Shown piece by piece: positions 1 to 6,668 of a stretch of 64,000 bases of DNA. A model generated the notes under the pieces. It was not told the origin of the DNA and ran no database searches. It worked only from the letters and a program-made list of their open reading frames with translations. Both the position numbers and the translations under genes were made by a program. The stretch is from Polyangium fumosum (GTDB lineage Bacteria > Myxococcota_A > Polyangia > Polyangiales > Polyangiaceae), in contig NZ_SSMQ01000009.1 of the NCBI RefSeq assembly GCF_005144585.1, forward strand, positions 1 through 64,000, in the 5' to 3' direction. Every line of letters begins with the position of its first letter. Position 1 is the stretch's first letter.

Positions 1-742
1 TGCGCAGACGTCTGCGCGCGCTTGCTGTCGAAGCTCGATGCGCCCGGCGGCCGGACGAACGCGCGTGCGCGCGGCGCCTGCCACGGCAGCGGGCCGGCGT
101 CCAGACGGGGGTGAGCGAGGTGATACGGCGAAGTGCCCGGAGGGAAGCTCGACGCCCTGCGCGCAGTCCGTATCCGTGGGCCCGTTGCCAGGCCCGACGG
201 CCGAAGCCTGCGCTGTCACCACACATCCGTCCCCCGCGTTCTGGAAGGAGACTGGCTGGAAACGGCGTTGGATCGCGTGCCGTGGGAACGTCGACGAACT
301 GCGCTGCGGGGACAGCGAAGCGTGCGCGCCGAATCGCCCCCTGCCCTTCCTCCAATGCGTATGGCGTACCGGGAAGCACTTGCAATGCCCGACGAATTAC
401 CAGGACGGTCCGCACGTGCTGTATCCAGAGCTGGCCATCCATGACAGCCGAGACTGCACCAGGTGCGAATGCGGTCCGCCGGTCGGGAGCGCGTGCCTCG
501 CTACCATCCGATTTTACGATGATGCAGCATGCATGTCCGAATTTCCCGGGGACACACTCGCCTCCTACGGCGACCAGTGCAGCAATATCTATCCTGCCGG
601 CCGAGCCATCGGGGCCAAGGCCATCACGGACCTCCACTACGTAGGCGGCTCCTGTCTCGCAAGCGGCGGCGAGCCGATCGGTGAGGCCACGCCCGACGAC
701 GCCCAAGCCGTCACGTTCTGCTGTTACCATCCCTTCGACTGA
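1..742 (+). CDS. Cys-rich secreted protein, 5' partial, possible frameshift
   Basis: The gene enters from outside the window. The C-terminal part is Cys-rich and parallels the lipoprotein at 24904-26043. Shared features are a 'PC(V/A)QS' segment, paired Cys motifs of the CxCG type, a 'GSAC' segment and a final 'FCC' near the stop. From about 115 to 742 the coding frame is that of the stop at 740-742. Upstream of about 107 the frame one base back has the better G/C third-position pattern, stays open to the window edge, and gives residues resembling the paralogue (an Ala-x-Val-Cys segment, then Pro-Gly-Gly). The switch falls at a run of five G (107-111); with four G the two parts join. This is either a sequencing error or a disrupted gene. 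Function is unknown. It ends 6 nt before the sigma factor, so the two are probably co-transcribed. Confidence 0.65.
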   Translation, partial: AQTSARACCRSSMRPAAGRTRVRAAPATAAGRRPDGGERGDTAKCPEGSSTPCAQSVSVGPLPGPTAEACAVTTHPSPAFWKETGWKRRWIACRGNVDELRCGDSEACAPNRPLPFLQCVWRTGKHLQCPTNYQDGPHVLYPELAIHDSRDCTRCECGPPVGSACLATIRFYDDAACMSEFPGDTLASYGDQCSNIYPAGRAIGAKAITDLHYVGGSCLASGGEPIGEATPDDAQAVTFCCYHPFD

Positions 743-748
743 CACGTC

Positions 749-1846
749 ATGCTGCCTACTGAAGCCTCGGTGAACCGCTCGGCGAAAAAAGTGGGGATCC
801 ATTCGCCCCCGGAGCCACTACTAGGTGGCATGAACGCATCCAGGATGACGTCGATGCTCGACGAACTCCCGAGGTTTCGCCGGAAGATCATGAAGTGGCT
901 CGCTGGGTTCGGCGTTCCCGCCGACGACGTCGAGGACCTCACCCAGGAGGTTCTCAGCGCAGCGGTTCGCTACAGCGAATCTTACGATCCGACCAAACCG
1001 CTGACCCCGTGGCTGCGGATGATCGCGCGAAACATCGCGATCCAATACTTCAAGGCGAAGGGGGATTGGGCTTCTGTGGAGGCTGTGGAGGAGCCCACGG
1101 CGCACGGCGAGACGCCGGAGCGGACCGCGTTCGACAGGGAGATGGTGCGCACGCTGGCCGAGGTCTTCGAGGAGCTGACCCCCGCGGAGCGCGAGCTTTT
1201 GACGCTGCGCTTCCACGACGGGCGGTCGACCAAGGAGATCGCCGCGCTGCTTTCGATCCCAGAGCCGACCGTCAAATCGCGCCTTCAGCGCACGCTGGAT
1301 CGCTGCTTTGAAGGCTTCCGCGCTCGGGGCGTCGCGGATCGCCCCGGCTCCCTCCTCGTGCCGCTCCTCTTTGCCAGCCGTCAGGAGCAGAGGACTGGAG
1401 GCGGCGCCGCGAATGGTACGGGCTTCATGGGCTCGCCTCCGGCGCCTGCGGCCCCGCAGCGTCCGCCGTGGCGCCGTGCGCTGACGTCGCGCGGGACGGC
1501 ATTCGTTGCGGGCGGCGTCGCCGTGTACCTCCTTCTGGCTCGGCAGCCTCCCGAACTCGCCGCTTGCATGACGTGGCTCCGTGCGTTCCCGGTGCCCATC
1601 GAGGGGGCCTGCGTCGCGCCGGCCAGCGGCGCCGAGCTGCGCGACGAGCTGCCGGAGCGTGGCGCTGCGCGCGACGGCGAGAGGCCGCGCAAGGCGAGTG
1701 CCGCGGGCACACAGGTGGCGGCGCAGGTAGGGGCATCGGAACCGTTCACGGATTTTGCCGATGTGGAAGGGGTCGACACGGGGGACATCGTGCCGGACGA
1801 CCGTTACGACCTCGAACCCATGATCGACTTCGGATCCGAGAGGTAG
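749..1846 (+). CDS. ECF-type RNA polymerase sigma factor with C-terminal membrane segment
   Basis: Directs RNA polymerase to a specific promoter set. Sigma region 2 covers roughly residues 38-105, with the DVEDLTQEVL helix typical of ECF factors. Region 4 covers about 130-195, with an HTH ending in PTVKSRLQR. Unlike ordinary ECF factors it continues past residue 200 with a Pro/Ala-rich linker, one hydrophobic segment (about 250-270, GTAFVAGGVAVYLLLA) and an acidic tail, so it may be membrane-tethered. No separate anti-sigma gene is adjacent. The listed start lies 6 nt after the preceding Cys-rich gene. Internal ATGs at 830, 845 and 854 are also possible, and the homologous sigma at 23926-24867 starts nearer region 2. 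The Cys-rich gene then sigma gene order is the same at the second locus. Confidence 0.85.
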   Translation: MLPTEASVNRSAKKVGIHSPPEPLLGGMNASRMTSMLDELPRFRRKIMKWLAGFGVPADDVEDLTQEVLSAAVRYSESYDPTKPLTPWLRMIARNIAIQYFKAKGDWASVEAVEEPTAHGETPERTAFDREMVRTLAEVFEELTPAERELLTLRFHDGRSTKEIAALLSIPEPTVKSRLQRTLDRCFEGFRARGVADRPGSLLVPLLFASRQEQRTGGGAANGTGFMGSPPAPAAPQRPPWRRALTSRGTAFVAGGVAVYLLLARQPPELAACMTWLRAFPVPIEGACVAPASGAELRDELPERGAARDGERPRKASAAGTQVAAQVGASEPFTDFADVEGVDTGDIVPDDRYDLEPMIDFGSER

Positions 1847-1927
1847 GACAAGGTCCCACCAATTTCGCGGGATCCGTCATCCGGTTGGTCCCGGTCCCAC
1901 TATCAGGAAGCGAGACTCAGACGAACA

Positions 1928-1951
1928 CGGCGCCGCGACGCGGCGGCGCCG
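1928..1951. repeat. Short perfect inverted repeat (9 bp arms)
   Basis: CGGCGCCGC at 1928-1936 is complementary to GCGGCGCCG at 1943-1951, with a 6-nt loop. No T-run follows, so it is not a classical intrinsic terminator. Confidence 0.6.
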
Positions 1952-1979
1952 CGCTCGGATTTGTCCGATCGTCGCTCGT

Positions 1980-2074
1980 AGACGGGGCGCCTTTCGCCGC
2001 GCGCCCCGACTGCGTCATGTACCGGATGGCCAGGTTCCGAAAAGGGAGCGGTGTGCCCGAAAGGCGCCCCGTCT
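1980..2074. repeat. 17-bp perfect inverted repeat with 61-nt spacer
   Basis: Positions 1980-1996 (AGACGGGGCGCCTTTCG) are exactly complementary to 2058-2074. A perfect 17-bp match in non-coding DNA is unlikely by chance. It lies just before the longer hairpin at 2098-2176. Confidence 0.7.
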
Positions 2075-2097
2075 TCGGGCGACGACCGTTTCAAATA

Positions 2098-2176
2098 ACG
2101 ACCCCCAGGAGGGGACGATGGGGGAGTGGTTCTCTGGGCGAGCATTCCTCCCTTATCGCCCCCTCCTGGGGGTCGT
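2098..2176. repeat. Long-stem palindrome, related to the one at 23770-23858
   Basis: The arms 2098-2119 and 2155-2176 are 22 nt each and pair with one mismatch. Pairing continues inward, with G-T wobbles, for about seven more positions (2120-2126 with 2148-2154), leaving a loop of roughly 20 nt. It sits about 20 nt upstream of the start codon at 2197. The right arm (ATCGCCCCCT core, then TCG) resembles the arms of the hairpin after the second sigma locus. Confidence 0.75.
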
Positions 2177-2196
2177 GTCCTACCGCTTGGAGGCTC

Positions 2197-2823
2197 ATGG
2201 ATACCTTGCGGGATATCGACGACGACGCAGCAACAACGGTCATGGCGCGGCCAGCGCTTCCGCCGCAGAGCGGGACCCGCGTCAGCACGGCACACTCCGA
2301 GCCGCCGGGGGATCCCCTCGCGGATCTGCCCTCCGCGTGGAGCCGCGCCCGTGCTTTCGCGGGCGCCGTGCTCCGCGATTGGCGCGAGCGCGTTCGTAGA
2401 GCGCGTCTTTCGGATCGCCTCCCACCGCTTCCGCCGCCGCGATCCGCGAGGGCAACGTGGGTCTCCGCGGGCGCCATCCGCCACGACGAGCGCGGCGAGT
2501 TGCTCTTGCTTGAAATCATGCGCGCGCCCCCGACCTACCAGCGCGCCGCCGTCTACGTGGCAAACTACGCTGCGGCCCTCCGCAAGCTCGGAAGCGAGGC
2601 GTATGCCGAGGGGCTCGCCCATTTCGTGCTCTCGCGTATGCGGCCGGATGCCGATGGATTCGTCTCGTTTGCGCGATTGCGTGACATCCTGTGCGACATG
2701 TCGGTTTCCCGTACACTCGTGCCGGCATTGCTTCGCCTGGAGAAGGCGGGCATCGTCATCATTGAGAGAACCCAGGAAGCGCCGTCGCTGCCGGATCGCG
2801 TTCAGCTCCGAATCCCCCTCTGA
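2197..2823 (+). CDS. Hypothetical protein with winged-helix-like C-terminus
   Basis: A 208-residue protein I do not recognise. The start is set by a GGAGG about 4 nt before the ATG. The first about 90 residues are Pro/Arg/Ala-rich and low-complexity. The second half is more ordered: a helix-rich stretch (AVYVANYAAALRKLG) followed by SFARLRDILCDMSVSRTLVP and ALLRLEKAGIVIIER. The spacing of that last part is typical of a winged-helix DNA-binding unit (helix, recognition helix, 'leekGli' turn). There is no signal peptide or membrane segment, so it is probably cytoplasmic. A long hairpin precedes it and the next gene starts 10 nt after its stop, so the two are likely co-transcribed. A regulatory or replication-associated role is possible but only inferred. 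Confidence 0.7.
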   Translation: MDTLRDIDDDAATTVMARPALPPQSGTRVSTAHSEPPGDPLADLPSAWSRARAFAGAVLRDWRERVRRARLSDRLPPLPPPRSARATWVSAGAIRHDERGELLLLEIMRAPPTYQRAAVYVANYAAALRKLGSEAYAEGLAHFVLSRMRPDADGFVSFARLRDILCDMSVSRTLVPALLRLEKAGIVIIERTQEAPSLPDRVQLRIPL

Positions 2824-2833
2824 CCAGTAACCC

Positions 2834-3184
2834 GTGACAACCCGGCTGCCGACCATGGAAACCGAGCTTGTTCTTGCGAGTGACGGAGCGATCTACGTCC
2901 GATTCGAAGAGGAGCCGCCCGCCGGCCGGCGCGTGTTCACCGGATACGCGCTGACTGCCGAGGAACGCGCGCTGCACGGCACGCAGGGCTTGCTCCGCTG
3001 GGCCTGCCTACAGCTCCTCGCGCTCGGGAGCGATGGCTGCGTGTACGTCCAAGAGGGGCCGCTCGATCCCCAGGGGCGCAAAGAGTTCCGGGGCTACGCC
3101 CTGACTCCCGCAGAAACCGAACGCGTCGCCCATGAGATCCACCGAACGGCGTTCAACGTCACCATAGCGGCAAGGGCCACGTGA
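2834..3184 (+). CDS. Small hypothetical protein with two internal repeats
   Basis: 116 residues from a GTG start at 2834; an ATG at 2855 is an alternative. It consists of two copies of one unit of about 30 residues: 'DGAIYVRFEE...RRVFTGYALTAEER' near residues 16-46 and 'DGCVYVQEGP...RKEFRGYALTPAETER' near 70-100. Each unit runs Asp-Gly, two short beta-like strands, then the Gly-Tyr-Ala-Leu-Thr turn. There is no signal peptide. It follows the gene at 2197 by 10 nt and probably belongs to its operon. I cannot assign a family or function. Confidence 0.65.
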   Translation: MTTRLPTMETELVLASDGAIYVRFEEEPPAGRRVFTGYALTAEERALHGTQGLLRWACLQLLALGSDGCVYVQEGPLDPQGRKEFRGYALTPAETERVAHEIHRTAFNVTIAARAT

Positions 3185-3227
3185 TGGCGAGCCCTCCCAA
3201 CGGATCCCCGCGGCGCCATGACGCGAC

Positions 3228-4580
3228 CTACCGATACATCCGATCGATCCGCGCCTCCGGCGAGCGCGGATCGAAGAGCACGAGCGCCACGTAGAAGACC
3301 CACTCCGCCGGCTTCATCACGAGGTACACCACGTCCGACACCCACGCCGGGCGCAGGTGGTTGCACACCGGCCGCGCGAGCAGGTCGTACGTTCGTCGTG
3401 CCAAACGACCGAAGCGGGGCCAGCGCTCGTGGAGCAGGTCCTCGAACGCGTTCGCCACCGCGAGCTGCCGGTTCACCACGATCGGCACGCCGCCGCGCCG
3501 GCCCATGCGGAGCGGGCGCACGAGCCAGGAATGGCCCCGCGCCGCCACGGTGCAGAGGTAATGGCAATCGCCGGGGAGCACCTCCACCGGGAGCCGCGAG
3601 AGCGTGTAGTCGCACGTCCGCGTGAAGACCTGGAGCGCGCCCGCTGCGTGGCCCAGCCAAACCGCCTGGAGGACCGCGTGCGCGCCGAGCAGCACCGGCG
3701 ACAAGGCGAGTGCGCGGAGCAGCGTCGGGCGGTGGATCTTCTCGGGCAGGAAGGATTGCTCCGGGCCTTCGCGATACACGGCGAGCGGCTTTCCGATCGC
3801 CCGCGCGTCCGCGCCCCGCAAGCGCAGGCGGTGGCGAAGCTCCGCGCCGTAGAGGATCACGGTCAGGACCGGGGACAAACAGGGCAAGAAGGCCGGCGGG
3901 AACACCACGCCAATGAGCACCCATTTGCCGAAATGCACCGCGAGCAGCACGTGGATGGTGATGCCCGCGAGCAAAGCCGCGTGCACGAGGAGCTCGGCCA
4001 TCGCCGGGTGCAGCGCCGCACGCCTGCGCCGCGAGACCATGTAGGCGAGCGCCGTCACGAGGTGAAACGCGAGCAGGCCGAAGACCTCGGGCTCGGCGAG
4101 CGGGCGGAAGACCTCGCCGCTCGCCTCGCACTCCATCACCTGGCAGGTCGCGTTGACGATGTGGTTGTAGAGCAGCCCCCACGCGGGGAGGATGCCGAGG
4201 ACGAGGACGTCCGCCCACGCCAGAGCCGCGCCACGCCCGTGCGTTCGGGTGCGACGGTAGAGCTTGATGACGGCCCAGAGCCCCATGCCGACGGCCGCGA
4301 GCCCGAAGCAGATGAACGCGACGCCGCGGGCTCCCGTGGCGAGCGCGACGAGAGCCGCGACGGTCGGCGAGACGTACCCGATGACGAGCAACGTCACGAG
4401 CGCGGCGTCCGCGACGCGGCTGTGCGTGGAGGGCGAAGGCGCGGGCGCCTCCGCGAGCGGGGCCTCGGGCGGCGCGAAGGGAAGCATCTCGGCCTTCGGC
4501 GGGGCCCCGTCTTCGGCCTTTGCCTCGGGCTCCTTGTCGCGTTCGTGTTCCCCGGAATTCATGCGCTCTCCGATGCCCAT
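3228..4580 (-). CDS. Multi-pass membrane protein, DUF6688-like
   Basis: About 450 residues. A polar Glu/Ala/Pro-rich N-terminus of about 55 residues is followed by several hydrophobic helices (for example ALVTLLVIGYVSPTVAALVA and VFGLLAFHLVTALAYMV). The C-terminal domain carries 'GDCHYLCTVAARGH', then 'VNRQLAVANAFEDLL', and 'YDLLARPVCNHL' before a last hydrophobic stretch. The Cys-x-x-Cys-x-x-Ala-Ala-x-Gly-His pattern and the end of the protein resemble DUF6688 proteins, from memory of the family. The start at 4580 has a weak ribosome-binding site; an ATG at 4562 is preceded by GGAGAG and may be the true start. It is transcribed away from murA. Function unknown. Confidence 0.7.
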   Translation of the reverse strand: MGIGERMNSGEHERDKEPEAKAEDGAPPKAEMLPFAPPEAPLAEAPAPSPSTHSRVADAALVTLLVIGYVSPTVAALVALATGARGVAFICFGLAAVGMGLWAVIKLYRRTRTHGRGAALAWADVLVLGILPAWGLLYNHIVNATCQVMECEASGEVFRPLAEPEVFGLLAFHLVTALAYMVSRRRRAALHPAMAELLVHAALLAGITIHVLLAVHFGKWVLIGVVFPPAFLPCLSPVLTVILYGAELRHRLRLRGADARAIGKPLAVYREGPEQSFLPEKIHRPTLLRALALSPVLLGAHAVLQAVWLGHAAGALQVFTRTCDYTLSRLPVEVLPGDCHYLCTVAARGHSWLVRPLRMGRRGGVPIVVNRQLAVANAFEDLLHERWPRFGRLARRTYDLLARPVCNHLRPAWVSDVVYLVMKPAEWVFYVALVLFDPRSPEARIDRMYR

Positions 4581-4697
4581 CGTACCTTGCGTCCTGCGAG
4601 CTGACACGCGGATCCTACCCACGCCTACATACGCGGCACGGTGCGCAACGCGCCAAACGTTCGCCTTCCCGCGCGAATCATGCGAAGAGTCGGAGCC

Positions 4698-5969
4698 ATG
4701 GACGTCATCCGGATTCGCGGTGGAAAGCAGCTTCAGGGCAAGATCCGCGTGAGCGGCGCGAAGAACGCGGCGCTGCCGATCCTGTGCGCGACGCTCCTCT
4801 CGGACGGCGAGAGCATCCTGCGCAACGTGCCGGCGCTCAAGGACATCGAGACCACGGGGGAATTGCTCCGGGTGCTCGGGCGCAACGTGATGGTCGACCC
4901 GCCCCTCGTGCGCGTCGCCGGCGGCCCCGAGGCGAACCCCGAGGCCCCCTACGAGCTCGTCAAGCAGATGCGCGCCAGCGTGCTCGTGCTCGGCCCCCTC
5001 GTCGCGCGCTACGGCCGCGCCAAGGTGAGCCTCCCCGGCGGATGCCAGATCGGCTCGCGCCCGGTCGACCAGCACTTGAAGGGCCTCGAAGCGCTCGGCG
5101 CGACGATCCGCCTCGCGAACGGCTACATCAACGCCGAGTGCAAGCGGCTGAAGGGCGCCGAGGTCGTCTTCGACATGCCGACCGTGACGGGCACCGAGAA
5201 CATCATGATGGCCGCGGCGCTCGCGAAGGGCCGCAGCACGCTGGTCAACTGCGCCCGCGAGCCGGAGGTCGAGGAGCTCGGCCGCGTGCTGAACAAGATG
5301 GGCGCGCGTGTCGACGGCGCGGGCACGGACGTCATCCACATCGAGGGGCGCGACGAGCTCGACCCGTTCGACCATGCGATCATCTCGGACCGCATCGAGA
5401 CCGGGACGTACATGGTCGCGGCCGCGGCGGCGGGCGGCGACGTGCTGCTCGAGAACGCGCCGCTCGAGGACCTCGAAGCTGTCGTGGCGAAGCTCCGCGC
5501 GACGGGCGTGGAGGTCGGGCGCGAGGGCGACTGCGTGCGCATCCGCCGCGACCCCGACCGGCCGCTGCGCCCGGTCGACGTGGTGACCGCGCCGCACCCC
5601 GGCTTCCCGACGGACATGCAGGCGCAGTTCATGGTGCTGATGTGCCTGGCGCGCGGGACGTCGCGGATCAACGAGACGATCTTCGAGAACCGGTTCATGC
5701 ACGTGCCGGAGCTGCGCCGCATGGGCGCGGAGATCGACACCGACGGGCACACGGCGCACGTGCACGGCGGCCGCCCGCTCTCGGGCGCGAAGGTGATGGC
5801 CACGGATCTCCGCGCGAGCGCGTCGCTCGTCATCGCGGGGCTGCTCGCGACGGAGGGCGAGACCGAGGTCTTGCGCGTCTATCACCTCGATCGCGGCTAC
5901 GAGTACATGGAGCGCAAGCTCGCGACGCTCGGCGCGGATACGGTGCGGATCAAGGGGCAGCCGGGGTGA
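4698..5969 (+). CDS. murA: UDP-N-acetylglucosamine 1-carboxyvinyltransferase
   Basis: Catalyses the first committed step of peptidoglycan synthesis, transferring enolpyruvate from PEP to UDP-GlcNAc in the cytoplasm. 423 residues, the usual size. The N-terminal substrate Lys-Asn (SGAKNAALP) is at residues 22-23. The catalytic Cys in [15 protein letters not shown] is Cys116, so the enzyme should be fosfomycin-sensitive. The Asp of [12 protein letters not shown], the general base in MurA enzymes, is near residue 305. The start chosen has CGGAG just upstream; an upstream ATG at 4641 lacks conserved sequence. The stop overlaps the GTG start of hisG, giving a two-gene translationally coupled unit. 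Confidence 0.96.
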   Translation: MDVIRIRGGKQLQGKIRVSGAKNAALPILCATLLSDGESILRNVPALKDIETTGELLRVLGRNVMVDPPLVRVAGGPEANPEAPYELVKQMRASVLVLGPLVARYGRAKVSLPGGCQIGSRPVDQHLKGLEALGATIRLANGYINAECKRLKGAEVVFDMPTVTGTENIMMAAALAKGRSTLVNCAREPEVEELGRVLNKMGARVDGAGTDVIHIEGRDELDPFDHAIISDRIETGTYMVAAAAAGGDVLLENAPLEDLEAVVAKLRATGVEVGREGDCVRIRRDPDRPLRPVDVVTAPHPGFPTDMQAQFMVLMCLARGTSRINETIFENRFMHVPELRRMGAEIDTDGHTAHVHGGRPLSGAKVMATDLRASASLVIAGLLATEGETEVLRVYHLDRGYEYMERKLATLGADTVRIKGQPG

Positions 5970-6607
5970 ACGAGGGGCCGCTCTCGATCGCCGTCCCGAA
6001 AGGCCGCATTCTCAAGGCGCTCGCGCCCCTGTTTTCCCGGGCGGGCCTCGACGTGGGCCCGCTCGTCGCCGACGACCGGCGGCTCGTGCGCGACGACGCG
6101 GCGGGCCGCCTGCGCTACGTGTTCCTGAAGCCCGACGACGTGCCGACGTACGTGGAATACGGCGCGGTGGACCTCGGCATCGCCGGGCGAGATACGCTGC
6201 TCGAAAAAAAGGCGGACCTCTACACGCCGCTCGACCTCGGAATCGGCCGATGCCGCCTGGCGGTGGCGGGGCCGCGGGGCAAGCAGGCGCCGGACGTGCC
6301 GCGCGTGGCCACGAAATACCCGCGCGTCGCGGCGGACTTTTTCGCGAAAAAGGGGATTCAGGCCGAGGTGATCCCCGTCTCGGGCTCGGTGGAACTCGCG
6401 CCGCTCGTGGGTTTGTCGGACCTGATCGTCGACGTGGTCGAGACGGGAAAGACCCTCGAAGAGAATGACCTCGAAGTGATCGAGACGGTCGCCGAGGTGA
6501 GCACGATGCTCATCGCGAACCGGGCGGCGTACAAGCTCCGCGCGGCGGAGATCCGGCCGCTTTGTGAGGCGATCGGCAGGGTCGTGGCGGAGGCTCGGTC
6601 TCCCTGA
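5966..6607 (+). CDS. hisG: ATP phosphoribosyltransferase, short form
   Basis: First enzyme of histidine biosynthesis, joining ATP and PRPP. 213 residues, matching the short HisG class that lacks the C-terminal regulatory domain and normally needs HisZ as partner. Recognisable parts are the N-terminal 'AVPKGRI', '[10 protein letters not shown]', and the PRPP-binding '[16 protein letters not shown]'. The GTG start lies in the murA stop (GTGA overlap), so translation is probably coupled. No hisZ is present in this window. A conventional ATG is absent near the N-terminus, and homology begins within a few residues of the GTG. Confidence 0.94.
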   Translation: MNEGPLSIAVPKGRILKALAPLFSRAGLDVGPLVADDRRLVRDDAAGRLRYVFLKPDDVPTYVEYGAVDLGIAGRDTLLEKKADLYTPLDLGIGRCRLAVAGPRGKQAPDVPRVATKYPRVAADFFAKKGIQAEVIPVSGSVELAPLVGLSDLIVDVVETGKTLEENDLEVIETVAEVSTMLIANRAAYKLRAAEIRPLCEAIGRVVAEARSP

Positions 6608-6614
6608 TCCGGCG

Positions 6615-6644
6615 TTGACCTCGCTCTCGAAGCCGGCCTACGAT
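6615..6644 (+). promoter_or_regulatory. Candidate sigma-70 promoter overlapping a palindrome
   Basis: TTGACC at 6615-6620 and TACGAT at 6639-6644 are separated by 18 nt, close to vegetative -35/-10 boxes. A perfect 14-nt palindrome (CTACGATATCGTAG, 6638-6651) covers the -10 box, a layout typical of repressor operators. It lies just upstream of the lipoprotein gene at 6669. Confidence 0.5.
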
Positions 6645-6668
6645 ATCGTAGAAAGCGAGGAATCCATC

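Larger units (their letters stand above)
1847..2196. other. Intergenic region rich in inverted repeats
   Basis: This 350-nt gap contains no ORF I would support. It holds three successive dyads: 1928-1936 with 1943-1951, 1980-1996 with 2058-2074, and 2098-2119 with 2155-2176. The GGAGG at about 2189-2193 is the ribosome-binding site of the next gene. The gap could be a terminator for the sigma gene, a structured leader for the gene at 2197, or a repeat element. Confidence 0.6.

Noticed and set aside
1847-2196. Retron or group II intron in the hairpin-rich gap
   Set aside because: No reverse transcriptase gene is nearby, and the dyads do not match msr/msd or intron domain V layout by eye.
4520-5885. 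Very long ORFs opposite to and out of frame with murA, including a minus-strand extension of the membrane protein gene
   Set aside because: They are Arg/Ala/His-rich shadow frames typical of GC-rich DNA. The murA frame has full conserved motifs, and the membrane protein has a credible start at 4562-4580.
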